DNA from: an uncultured Flavobacteriaceae bacterium
GTDB lineage: Bacteria > Bacteroidota > Bacteroidia > Flavobacteriales > Flavobacteriaceae
Assembly (NCBI GenBank): GCA_937924845.1
Contig: CALDUQ010000024.1
Span: 1-39,179, forward strand
DNA length: 39,179 bases
Direction: 5' to 3'
Shown here: piece by piece, positions 20,262-29,043 of the stretch
Layout of the letters: the number at the start of each line of letters is the position of its first letter
Position numbering within the stretch: the stretch's first letter is position 1
Program-made: the position numbers and the translations under genes
The notes under the pieces: generated by a model
What the model was told of the DNA's origin: nothing
Databases searched by the model: none
The model's input: the letters and a program-made list of their open reading frames with translations, nothing else

Positions 20262-21251
20262 TTAGGTTAGTTTTTTATCTATCCAATTAGTAATGTATTT
20301 TAGTGTGTTTTTGTCGGCCATTTCTAGGCTTTGAAGCGTCATAAATATTTTGTTTTTGTTTAGATTAAACCAATAGAGTTTTAGCTTTACTAGTAGCGGA
20401 ATTTTATACGATCTAAAATATGTTAGTTTAGTATTTGAAGTGTGGTTTTCTTTTGATTTTTTATATTCAAGATGCTCTGAAAGCGAGGATATTATAAATT
20501 GTTCTTTATGTCTAAATTTGTGAGATATATTTGTTTCTAAAACGTTGTTACTTTTGAAAAAATCTATTAGCGTAGATTTTTTAATAGGCATAGGGGTGTG
20601 AGATCTTCTAATATAATATTTAGACTTTTTGCCAAAAGCTAATTTAGCGCTGTTTTCTTGGCAGTTTTTGAAGCTTGAATGATTATTGCGTTCAATTTCG
20701 CTTTGTTTTTTCGATAATCTATGATATATATTTCTAAGGGTTCTGTCTTCTCGGAATTTTTCCTTTTTGCCTCTTATTATTGGCTTGTGTCCAATAAAAA
20801 AATCTGAAGGGTTTGTTTTCCTCATTAAAAATGTATCGTCATTAAATATGATGAAATTTTCAGATAAATTTGGGATGTTGTGGATAACTGTTTCTATTGA
20901 ACGAGAATTAAAAGTGGGTAAGTGCTCTGGATAATCTCTAAAAATAACAGTATGATCTATTATTTCAAGATTTATATTTTTTTGTTTCGCTAGTGTTTTT
21001 AGATTCTCAAATTTTTCAGGTATTTGATTGTCTGTAACTAAATAAATGTTTTCAACAAAATCGGCGAATTTAATAATAGACTTTAACGCGATGTCAATCT
21101 CTCCAATAGAATTGTAGCGCTTTAGGTTCTTTTTTTTAGAGAAATTGATTTTTGTTGGCGAATAGTTGTTTATTTTTTTTTGCCAATAAATATCGCTGCC
21201 ATCAACCCATGTAATGACAGCGTCTATTTTTATGTTTTTTTCTAAATGCAA
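20262..21251 (-). CDS. Stealth family polysaccharide phosphotransferase
   Basis: Stealth CR1/CR2 signatures IDAVITWVDGSDIYWQ, RYNSIGEIDIALKSIIKFADFVENIYLVTDNQIPE, LPTFNSRSIETVIHNIPNLSENFIIFNDDTFL. Confidence 0.9.
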   Translation of the reverse strand: MHLEKNIKIDAVITWVDGSDIYWQKKINNYSPTKINFSKKKNLKRYNSIGEIDIALKSIIKFADFVENIYLVTDNQIPEKFENLKTLAKQKNINLEIIDHTVIFRDYPEHLPTFNSRSIETVIHNIPNLSENFIIFNDDTFLMRKTNPSDFFIGHKPIIRGKKEKFREDRTLRNIYHRLSKKQSEIERNNHSSFKNCQENSAKLAFGKKSKYYIRRSHTPMPIKKSTLIDFFKSNNVLETNISHKFRHKEQFIISSLSEHLEYKKSKENHTSNTKLTYFRSYKIPLLVKLKLYWFNLNKNKIFMTLQSLEMADKNTLKYITNWIDKKLT

Positions 21252-21272
21252 AAGTCTTTGAGTTGAAATAAA

Positions 21273-22091
21273 TTACACGGCTACATCATATTCTCTTAGT
21301 GCATCGTTAAGAGATGTTTTTTTGTTTGTACTTTCTTTACGTTTACCTATAATTAATGCACAAGGCACTTGAAATTCACCTGCGTTAAATTTTTTAGTAT
21401 AGCTGCCAGGTATAACTACCGAGCGTTCGGGAACAACGCCTTTGGTTTCTATAGGTGTGTCACCTGTAACATCAATAATTTTAGTACTCATGGTTAAAAC
21501 TACATTTGCACCTAATACGGCTTCTTTTTCAACCCGAACTCCTTCAACAACAATACACCTGCTGCCAATAAAAGCGCCATCTTCAATAATAACTGGAGCG
21601 GCTTGTAAAGGTTCTAAAACACCACCAATACCAACACCGCCAGATAAATGTACGTTTTTTCCAATTTGAGCACAACTACCAACAGTTGCCCAAGTATCAA
21701 CCATGGTGCCTTCATCAACATACGCACCAATATTTACATAACTAGGCATAAGTATGGTTCCGCTAGAAATATATGCGCCATGACGCGCAACAGCATTAGG
21801 TACTACGCGTATCCCTTTTTCGGCATAATTACGTTTTAAAGGTATTTTATCATGATATTCAAAAATACCAGCTTCAATGGTTTCCATTTTTTGAATAGGA
21901 AAGTATAAAACAACTGCTTTTTTTACCCATTCATTAACTTGCCATCCCTTAGCAGTAGGTTCAGCAACTCTAAGTTTTCCTGCGTCTAATAGGTTTATAA
22001 CGTCTTTAATACTTTTAATAGTGTCAGTATTTGTTAAAAGTGATCTGTCGTTCCAAGCGTTTTCTATCGAATTTTGTAAATTTTCCATCAT
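21273..22091 (-). CDS. dapD: 2,3,4,5-tetrahydropyridine-2,6-dicarboxylate N-succinyltransferase
   Basis: Left-handed beta-helix hexapeptides; VVPNAVARHGAYISSGTILMPSYVNIGAYVDEGTMVDTWATVGSCAQIGKNVHLSGGVGIGGVLEP. Confidence 0.97.
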   Translation of the reverse strand: MMENLQNSIENAWNDRSLLTNTDTIKSIKDVINLLDAGKLRVAEPTAKGWQVNEWVKKAVVLYFPIQKMETIEAGIFEYHDKIPLKRNYAEKGIRVVPNAVARHGAYISSGTILMPSYVNIGAYVDEGTMVDTWATVGSCAQIGKNVHLSGGVGIGGVLEPLQAAPVIIEDGAFIGSRCIVVEGVRVEKEAVLGANVVLTMSTKIIDVTGDTPIETKGVVPERSVVIPGSYTKKFNAGEFQVPCALIIGKRKESTNKKTSLNDALREYDVAV

Positions 22092-22174
22092 GATAAATTA
22101 ATAATAATAAACAAAGATACAGTCAAAGTTCTATAAAATTTATTGGTTTATGCTATTTTTGTAAAAAAATATAA

Positions 22175-22594
22175 ATGGGCAGAATTTTAGCTATAGATTA
22201 CGGTTTAAAACGTACTGGTATTGCTGTAACCGATGAACTACAAATTATAGCGTCAGGGTTAACAACCGTTACTACTAAAACGTTACTTTTATTTTTGAAG
22301 GATTACATGATTAGCGAAAAGGTGGACTTGATTTTGGTGGGTGAACCAAAGCAAATGGATAATACAGCATCTGAAAGTGAAGTATATATTTTACCATTTA
22401 TTAAGCAACTTGAAAAAGAATTTCCAAAAACTCCAATACTCCGAATTGATGAACGATTTACCTCCAAAATGGCTTTTCAAACTATGATTGATAGTGGGTT
22501 GAAAAAAAAGCAAAGACAAAATAAAGCTTTGGTTGACGAAATAAGTGCCACGTTAATTTTGCAGAGTTATTTATATAATAAACCTGTTTTGTGA
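22175..22594 (+). CDS. ruvX: Holliday junction resolvase-like RuvX/YqgF
   Basis: MGRILAIDYGLKRTGIAVTDE, DERFTSKMA, ALVDEISATLILQSYL. Confidence 0.95.
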   Translation: MGRILAIDYGLKRTGIAVTDELQIIASGLTTVTTKTLLLFLKDYMISEKVDLILVGEPKQMDNTASESEVYILPFIKQLEKEFPKTPILRIDERFTSKMAFQTMIDSGLKKKQRQNKALVDEISATLILQSYLYNKPVL

Positions 22595-22628
22595 AAGAAT
22601 TGTACTTTTGCAAACTTAAAATCTTAAA

Positions 22629-23219
22629 ATGATATTACCTATTACAGCTTACGGAAGTCCTGTTTTAAAACAGGTAGCTAAAACTATTACCGCCGAATAC
22701 CCAAATTTTAAAACTCTAATTGCAAACATGTATGAAACCATGTACAATGCACATGGTGTAGGATTAGCTGCACCACAAATAGGTTTGCCAATTCGGGTTT
22801 TTTTAGTCGATGCCGCTCCTTTTGCAGATGATGATTCCTTATCGGAAGAAGAGCAGGAGGTACTAAAATCATTCAAACAAACCTTTGTTAATGCCAAAAT
22901 CATTGAAGAATCTGGTGACGAATGGGTGTTTAATGAAGGCTGTTTAAGTATTCCAAATGTTAGAGAGGATGTGTTACGCAAACCAAAAATTAAAATTGAA
23001 TTTCAAGATGAAAATTTTGACACTCATATAAAAGAATTTGATGGGCTTTTAGCAAGAGTAATACAACATGAGTATGACCATATTGAAGGTGTGTTATTTA
23101 CAGATAAATTATCAACCTTTAAAAAGCGATTAATAAAAAATAAGCTTTTAAATATCTCTAAAGGAAAAATAAATATAGATTATAAAATGAAGTTTCCTGA
23201 TCTTAAAAAAAGACGTTAA
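22629..23219 (+). CDS. def: Peptide deformylase
   Basis: GVGLAAPQIGLPIRV, NEGCLSIPNVREDV, RVIQHEYDHIEGVLFTD. Confidence 0.97.
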   Translation: MILPITAYGSPVLKQVAKTITAEYPNFKTLIANMYETMYNAHGVGLAAPQIGLPIRVFLVDAAPFADDDSLSEEEQEVLKSFKQTFVNAKIIEESGDEWVFNEGCLSIPNVREDVLRKPKIKIEFQDENFDTHIKEFDGLLARVIQHEYDHIEGVLFTDKLSTFKKRLIKNKLLNISKGKINIDYKMKFPDLKKRR

Positions 23220-23244
23220 TAGTTTAAAATCTTAATCAAAATAA

Positions 23245-23252
23245 TATATTTG
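23245..23252 (+). promoter_or_regulatory. Candidate -7 element TATATTTG
   Basis: Exact TAnnTTTG match, 18 nt upstream of ATG 23271. Confidence 0.4.
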
Positions 23253-23270
23253 AATTTTAAAGAAATAAAA

Positions 23271-23702
23271 ATGAGTTTAGATACAATTTTAGCAATATCA
23301 CAAAAGCCAGGGCTTTATAAATTAGTAACACAAACTAGAGGTGGTTTTATAGCCCAAAGTTTATTAGACGGTAAACGTATATCTGCAAATTTACGTAGTA
23401 ATGTAAGCGTGTTAAGTGAAATTGCAATTTATACTTTAACCGAAGAAGTGCCTTTAAGAGAGGTGTTTAAAAAAATAAAGGATAAAGAAAACGGAAATAA
23501 AACATCAATTAGTCATAAAGATAGCAAAGATGTTTTAGAAGAGTATTTTTTTGAAATTTTACCCGATTATGATGAGGATAGGGTTTATGCTAGCGATATT
23601 AAAAAAGTGGTAAATTGGTATAATATTTTGCACGAAAATAAATTGTTAGATGTTTTAGATGTGCCTCAAGATGCTAAAGTTGGAGCTGCTGAAGAGGAGT
23701 AA
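23271..23702 (+). CDS. DUF5606-type protein of unknown function (start revised)
   Basis: MSLDTILAISQKPGLYKLVTQTRGGFIAQSLLDGKRI. The ORF-track start (TTG at 23250) falls within a TATATTTG element; ATG 23271 is the likely start. Confidence 0.82.
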   Translation: MSLDTILAISQKPGLYKLVTQTRGGFIAQSLLDGKRISANLRSNVSVLSEIAIYTLTEEVPLREVFKKIKDKENGNKTSISHKDSKDVLEEYFFEILPDYDEDRVYASDIKKVVNWYNILHENKLLDVLDVPQDAKVGAAEEE

Positions 23703-23761
23703 TTGATAATTTACCGTTATTAGTGTGTAGTTTTATGGCATTAGTAATTATTATATGAATA

Positions 23762-23792
23762 AAAAAAGCTTGAGTTTACCTCAAGCTTTTTT
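23762..23792. terminator. Bidirectional intrinsic terminator
   Basis: AAAAAAGCTTGAG-TTTAC-CTCAAGCTTTTTT, between convergent DUF5606 and htpG. Confidence 0.9.
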
Positions 23793-23829
23793 ATTTACAT
23801 TATATAGTGAAAATGGTATGATGAGTTGC

Positions 23830-25740
23830 TTATTTTAGCATATCATAACTACGCTTAATAAAACTACTAAGTTCTTCACCTTTAAGTAAGCCTTGTGATA
23901 ACCTAGCAAGGTCTAAGCTTTGAGTAATTAAACGTTCTTGCTCTTCTTTAGCTTCAGCGTCTAATATTTCGCTTACTAATTGCGCGTTTGTGTTTACAAC
24001 AAGGTTGTATATTTCGGGCATATTACCCATTCCAAACATTCCGCCGCCGCCTGTTTGTTGCATTTCTTTCATTCGGCGCATAAATTCAGGTTGGGTAATC
24101 ATAAACGGAGACGAGTTGCTATCTAAAGGCTCAAGCTGAACGGTGAATTTTTCCGCAGGAATATTTGCTTTTAATAGCTCTTCTAAAGTTTTGGTTTGAT
24201 CTTCGCTTAATTTTGATACTATAGTTTCATCTTTATTTATTAACTTATCAATAGAATCGGCATCTACTCGAGCAAATGAAATTTTTTCTTTAGTAGATTC
24301 TAGTTTTTGCATTAAATGCGAAATAATAGGCGAGTCTAAAAGCAATACCTCGTAACCTTTTGCTTTTGCAGCTTCAATATAACTGTGTTGTTCGTCTTTG
24401 TTAGATGAGTAAAGGATAACAAGTTTATCATCTTTATCAGTTTGGTTAGCTTTAATTTTATCATAAAGCTCTTGATAAGTGTAATATTTACCATCTACTG
24501 TTGGGTAAAGCGCAAACGCATCTGCTTTTTCAAAGAATTTATCTTCTGAAAGCATACCGTATTCAATAACAATTTTGATGTCATTCCATTTTGCTTCAAA
24601 TTCTTCACGATTGTTATTAAACAATGATTTAAGTTTATCGGCAACTTTACGTGTTATGTAGGAAGATATTTTTTTAACATTACCATCGGCTTGTAAGTAG
24701 CTACGAGAAACATTTAAAGGAATGTCTGGCGAGTCAATTACACCACGAAGCATTGTTAAAAACTCAGGAACTATGCCTTCTACATTATCTGTAACAAAAA
24801 CTTGGTTTTGGTACAATTGAATTTTATCCTTTTGGATATTCATGTCGTTTGTCATCTTAGGGAAATATAAAATTCCTGTAAGATTAAAAGGATAATCAAC
24901 ATTTAAGTGAATATTAAACAAAGGCTCTTCAAATTGCATTGGGTATAACTCACGGTAAAAGCCAGAATAGTCTTCTGTTTTTAAATCGGCAGGCTGTTTT
25001 GTCCAAGCAGGGTTTGGGTTGTTTATAATATCATCAACCGTTATTTTATTGTGTGGCTCGGTAGTTTCCTTACCGTCAGCATCTTTTGTTGTTTTTGGTT
25101 CATGAGCAGGGTCATTTATGTCTTTAGTTCCAAATTTAATTGGCACTGGCATAAATTTGTTATACTTTAAAAGCAGCTCACGTATTTTGCTTTCTTCTAA
25201 AAACTCGGTTGAGTCATCAGCGATATGTAAAATGATTTCTGTTCCTCTTTCGGTTTTGTCGCTAGTTTCAAGTGTAAATTCGGGCGAACCGTCACAAGTC
25301 CAGTGTGCAGCAGGTTCATCTTTATGAGATTTAGTAATAATTTCAACTTTATGAGCCACCATAAATGCTGAGTAAAATCCTAAGCCAAAATGCCCAATAA
25401 TACCTGAGTCTTTAGCCGAATCTTTATATTGATCTAAAAACTCTTCAGCGCCAGAAAAAGCCACCTGATTGATGTATTTTTCAACTTCATCGGCAGTCAT
25501 ACCTAGACCTTGGTCGGTAATGTGTATTTTTTTATTGTCTTTGTCAATAGATACTTCAATTTGCGGATTGCCGTACTCAACTTTAGATTCGCCAATATTA
25601 GTAAGATGTTTCAGTTTTAATGTTGCATCTGTAGCGTTACTTATAAGTTCACGTAAAAATATTTCGTGATCACTGTATAAAAACTTTTTGATTAGCGGGA
25701 AAATATTTTCAACCGATACATTAATGTTTCCTTTTGCCAT
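23830..25740 (-). CDS. htpG: Molecular chaperone HtpG (Hsp90)
   Basis: EIFLRELISNATDATLKLK, HITDQGLGMTADEVEKY, GHFGLGFYSAFMVA. Confidence 0.97.
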   Translation of the reverse strand: MAKGNINVSVENIFPLIKKFLYSDHEIFLRELISNATDATLKLKHLTNIGESKVEYGNPQIEVSIDKDNKKIHITDQGLGMTADEVEKYINQVAFSGAEEFLDQYKDSAKDSGIIGHFGLGFYSAFMVAHKVEIITKSHKDEPAAHWTCDGSPEFTLETSDKTERGTEIILHIADDSTEFLEESKIRELLLKYNKFMPVPIKFGTKDINDPAHEPKTTKDADGKETTEPHNKITVDDIINNPNPAWTKQPADLKTEDYSGFYRELYPMQFEEPLFNIHLNVDYPFNLTGILYFPKMTNDMNIQKDKIQLYQNQVFVTDNVEGIVPEFLTMLRGVIDSPDIPLNVSRSYLQADGNVKKISSYITRKVADKLKSLFNNNREEFEAKWNDIKIVIEYGMLSEDKFFEKADAFALYPTVDGKYYTYQELYDKIKANQTDKDDKLVILYSSNKDEQHSYIEAAKAKGYEVLLLDSPIISHLMQKLESTKEKISFARVDADSIDKLINKDETIVSKLSEDQTKTLEELLKANIPAEKFTVQLEPLDSNSSPFMITQPEFMRRMKEMQQTGGGGMFGMGNMPEIYNLVVNTNAQLVSEILDAEAKEEQERLITQSLDLARLSQGLLKGEELSSFIKRSYDMLK

Positions 25741-25800
25741 AATTGTATTATTTCTTTTTATAAAGACTTTTTTATTGTGTTAAATGATATATACGTTTAG

Positions 25801-25840
25801 ACAAAAAAAATACCAAGACTGCAAATATGACAAACTGACA
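25801..25840 (-). promoter_or_regulatory. Candidate htpG control region: TGTCA direct repeats plus sigma54-like GG-N10-GT element
   Basis: Minus strand TGTCAGTTTGTCATATTTGCAGTCTTGGTATTTTTTTTGT; GG and GT spaced by exactly 10 nt; TGTCA repeated with 8-nt period. Confidence 0.4.
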
Positions 25841-25922
25841 TTTTTTATAGTGTTATTTTCATAAAAAAGATTATTTTTAAAACACCTTAACTATTGCAAA
25901 GCAATACAAAATAAATTTTAAT

Positions 25923-26933
25923 ATGTATAATTCAAAAATAACAGGAGTAGGTAAATACCTTCCAGATAATATAGTTACAAATAATGACCTTAAGCAATGG
26001 ATGGACACTAGTGATGAGTGGATACAGGAGCGTACGGGCATTAAGGAGCGACGATGGATAGATGCTAAAAACAGTGATGATACAACATCTAGCATGGGCG
26101 CAAAGGCAGGTAAAATTGCTATTGAGCGTGCAGGTTTAACTACAAATGATATTGATTTTATAATTTTTGCGACATTAAGTCCAGATATGTATTTTCCTGG
26201 TGGTGGCGTTAGAGTGCAAGATTTATTGGGGATGCCTACTGTAGGTGCTTTAGATATTAGAAATCAATGTTCGGGGTTTGTTTATGCCATTTCTGTAGCC
26301 GATCAGTTTATTAAAACAGGTATGTATAAAAATATACTTGTTATAGGAAGTGAAAATCACTCGGGAGGTTTAGAGCGTTCAACTCGTGGGCGAGGTGTAA
26401 CCGTTATTTTTGGCGACGGTGCAGGTGCTGTTGTGATGTCACAAACAAAAAATAATAATGAAGGTGTTTTGTCAACACATTTGCATAGTGAAGGTAAGTA
26501 TGCTAAAGAATTAGCATTAGAAGGCCCAAGTACGGGACGATGGGTTGACGCTATTATGGCAGAAAATAATCCAGATGATGTGTCATATTACCCATATATG
26601 AATGGGCAATTTGTGTTTAAACATGCTGTGGTGCGTTTTAGTGAGGCTATAATTGAAGGTTTAGAGAAAAACAATTTGCAAAAAGATGATATTGACATGC
26701 TTATTCCGCATCAGGCAAATTTAAGAATAGCGCAATTTATTCAGAAAAAATTTGGCTTATCCAATGCTCAAGTTTATAATAATATAATGCGATACGGAAA
26801 CACTACGGCTGCATCAATACCAATAGCACTAACAGAGGCTTGGGAAGAAGGTAAAATAAAAGACGGTAACACAGTAGTATTAGCTGCTTTTGGTAGCGGA
26901 TTTACTTGGGGAAGTGTTGTTATTAAATGGTAG
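25923..26933 (+). CDS. fabH: 3-oxoacyl-ACP synthase III
   Basis: TSDEWIQERTGIKERRW, ALDIRNQCSGFVYAI (Cys), LIPHQANLRIAQFI (His), NTTAASIPIAL (Asn). Confidence 0.95.
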   Translation: MYNSKITGVGKYLPDNIVTNNDLKQWMDTSDEWIQERTGIKERRWIDAKNSDDTTSSMGAKAGKIAIERAGLTTNDIDFIIFATLSPDMYFPGGGVRVQDLLGMPTVGALDIRNQCSGFVYAISVADQFIKTGMYKNILVIGSENHSGGLERSTRGRGVTVIFGDGAGAVVMSQTKNNNEGVLSTHLHSEGKYAKELALEGPSTGRWVDAIMAENNPDDVSYYPYMNGQFVFKHAVVRFSEAIIEGLEKNNLQKDDIDMLIPHQANLRIAQFIQKKFGLSNAQVYNNIMRYGNTTAASIPIALTEAWEEGKIKDGNTVVLAAFGSGFTWGSVVIKW

Positions 26934-26950
26934 TCCTATTATAAAATAAA

Positions 26951-26978
26951 TAAGCCTAGAATTAAGATTCTAGGCTTA
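26951..26978. terminator. Terminator-like perfect hairpin after fabH
   Basis: TAAGCCTAGAAT-TAAG-ATTCTAGGCTTA, 12-bp perfect stem; no long T-tract on plus strand. Confidence 0.75.
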
Positions 26979-27128
26979 TAAACTATTAACCAACCAACAT
27001 AAAAACTATGATTTTTTTATGTTAATTACGTAATTAAACCAACAAATTACGCAACAGTACAAATTTACAGAAAATAAATATACAAACAAAATAAAACCTT
27101 AAAAAAAGTAAGGTTATTATTTATTCTT

Positions 27129-28133
27129 ATGGATAGTTTAACACAAATAGTACTAGGAGCCTCGGTTGGAGAACTTGTTTTAGGTAAAAAAGTAGGTAAT
27201 AAAGCGTTGTTTTGGGGAGCTGTGGCTGGTACTATACCAGATTTGGATGTTATTGCGCGCTACGTTACCGACGTGGTAACAGCAACCGAAATGCATCGTG
27301 GTTTTAGTCATTCTATTTTGTTTTGTGTCATATTTGCGCCATTTTTAGGTTTTTTAGTTTCGAAAATACATAAAAAACAAAATGTATCATGGCGAGGGTG
27401 GGCTTGGTTATTTTTTTGGGGAATGTTTACACATCCTTTATTAGATGCTTTTACAACTTGGGGAACACAGTTGTTTTGGCCATTTAGTGAGCGTTTAGCT
27501 TTTAATAGTATTTTTGTGGTTGATCCATTATATACTTTTCCCTTTTTAGTATGTGTTATTATTATTTTGTTTAAGCCTAAGGGTGCTGTTATTAGAGCTA
27601 AAATTAATCGCCTTGGTATTTACTTAAGTTCAGGATATTTACTCATAACCTTGCTGTTAAAATTGGTGGTGTATTATAAGGTTGAATTAAGCTTAAAGCA
27701 ACAAGGTGTTAGTTACTCTAATTTTTCGACACGTCCTGCTCCTTTAACTACAGTTTTGTGGAATATTAATGTTGATTTAAATGACTCTTATTTAATTGGT
27801 GACTACTCGTTTTTTGACACCAAGCCTATACAGTATAAACAATTTTTTAAAAATCGTGATTTGGTAAGCCCTTTAATTAATACTGATGAGATTAAACGAT
27901 TACGAACCATATCTGAGGGTTGGTATATTCTTGAAAAAGAAAACACACAGTGGGTTTATAATGATTTACGTTTTGGGTTAATTAACTTTGGCAGTAGTAA
28001 ACAACCTAGATTTGTGTTTAGATATTTGGTTAAAAATACGCCATCAGGTATTGCAATTATTGAAGATAGGCCTACTAATAATGACGCAAAACAATTACTT
28101 ACAGCATTATGGACAAGAATTAAAGGAAACTAA
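27129..28133 (+). CDS. Membrane-bound metal-dependent hydrolase (DUF457/YdjM-like)
   Basis: MDSLTQIVLGASVGELVLGKKVGNKALFWGAVAGTIPDLD, MHRGFSHSILF, THPLLDAFTTWGTQLF. Confidence 0.9.
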   Translation: MDSLTQIVLGASVGELVLGKKVGNKALFWGAVAGTIPDLDVIARYVTDVVTATEMHRGFSHSILFCVIFAPFLGFLVSKIHKKQNVSWRGWAWLFFWGMFTHPLLDAFTTWGTQLFWPFSERLAFNSIFVVDPLYTFPFLVCVIIILFKPKGAVIRAKINRLGIYLSSGYLLITLLLKLVVYYKVELSLKQQGVSYSNFSTRPAPLTTVLWNINVDLNDSYLIGDYSFFDTKPIQYKQFFKNRDLVSPLINTDEIKRLRTISEGWYILEKENTQWVYNDLRFGLINFGSSKQPRFVFRYLVKNTPSGIAIIEDRPTNNDAKQLLTALWTRIKGN

Positions 28134-28942
28134 AGTGTTTTAGCTAGTTCATTTAAAATTTTGGCAAGTCTAATCCCTCCTAATTGTAATTGTTTTCTTA
28201 CTGTGGTAAGGTAACGGTATGAGTAGTTGTATTTTAAATTAGATGCTTCGGTGGTGTTTTTGTAAATATCACTGGTTATTTTGTGAGTTTCGTTTAGCCA
28301 GTCTATAATACTACCTTTTTGGATGTCTTCAATTTGTTTTTTAGAAACATAGTCGGTATTTAAAGCAAGTTCTTTATATCCCATTTTAAATTCATTAATA
28401 ATTTCACTATCCCAAACACGGTGTAAATTGGTGTCTTTGCCAAACCACTTTAATTTAATATCGTTACCACCTCTATCACTCGATAATCCCGAATGCATTG
28501 GCTGGTGTAAATCTCCAATAAAATGAATTAATAACTTTAAGTAAAACACACGATCTTCATAACTTTCGTTTTTATCTTTGATAACATTAATACAATGGTA
28601 AATACCTGTTATGATATCTCCTTTTGGATTTTTTTTAGAGGTTTCATAAGTGTCATCTAGCTTCATGTTTACATAATGCCAAGCGCCAAATTTTTTGTAA
28701 CGTTGGTCAGATCTAATTTCGTCAGCATAAGTTGATACAAACGCAAGTGATTGGCCTTTTAAAAACTTTTCAAGTTTCGTTTTGGCACTATTGCTTAAAT
28801 GCTTTAAAGCAATTTCACCTACAACACGGTGGCCTGTTTTTCCCCATAAGGGTAACGTGTTAATTGTTGCGTTTGATGTTAAAAATGTAAGTAAAAAAAC
28901 TAAAGTGTAATGAAATTTCATAAAAGATAAAATTAGTGTCAC
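28130..28942 (-). CDS. S1/P1 nuclease family protein
   Basis: N-terminal signal peptide, WGKTGHRVVGEIALKHLS, WHYVNM, LIHFIGDLHQPMHSG, HRVWDSEII zinc ligand motifs. Confidence 0.94.
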   Translation of the reverse strand: MTLILSFMKFHYTLVFLLTFLTSNATINTLPLWGKTGHRVVGEIALKHLSNSAKTKLEKFLKGQSLAFVSTYADEIRSDQRYKKFGAWHYVNMKLDDTYETSKKNPKGDIITGIYHCINVIKDKNESYEDRVFYLKLLIHFIGDLHQPMHSGLSSDRGGNDIKLKWFGKDTNLHRVWDSEIINEFKMGYKELALNTDYVSKKQIEDIQKGSIIDWLNETHKITSDIYKNTTEASNLKYNYSYRYLTTVRKQLQLGGIRLAKILNELAKTL

Positions 28943-29043
28943 TCAAAAATAACGAATTATATATTTGATAGCCTATTTTTTTTAATTGAACTTCAAATTA
29001 GATTTGCATTTATGTAAATTTACATTTTAAATTACTTTGAAAA

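Noticed and set aside
20262-21251. Stealth/YrbL pair as a novel toxin-antitoxin or signalling unit
   Set aside because: Both fit known families in a glycan context and are convergently transcribed.
22649-22981. 110-aa minus ORF inside def
   Set aside because: Shadow ORF of peptide deformylase, no independent coding signal. Likewise 21442-21669 and 21648-21839 (dapD), 25118-25327 and 25469-25669 (htpG), 25877-26095 (fabH), 34572-34766 (LytTR), 35646-35885 (glmM), 19687-19884 (YrbL).
28130-28942. S1/P1 nuclease next to a DUF457 membrane hydrolase as a possible defence module
   Set aside because: The nuclease has a signal peptide and typical scavenging-enzyme motifs; the genes are convergent, not an operon. 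Nothing supports immunity.
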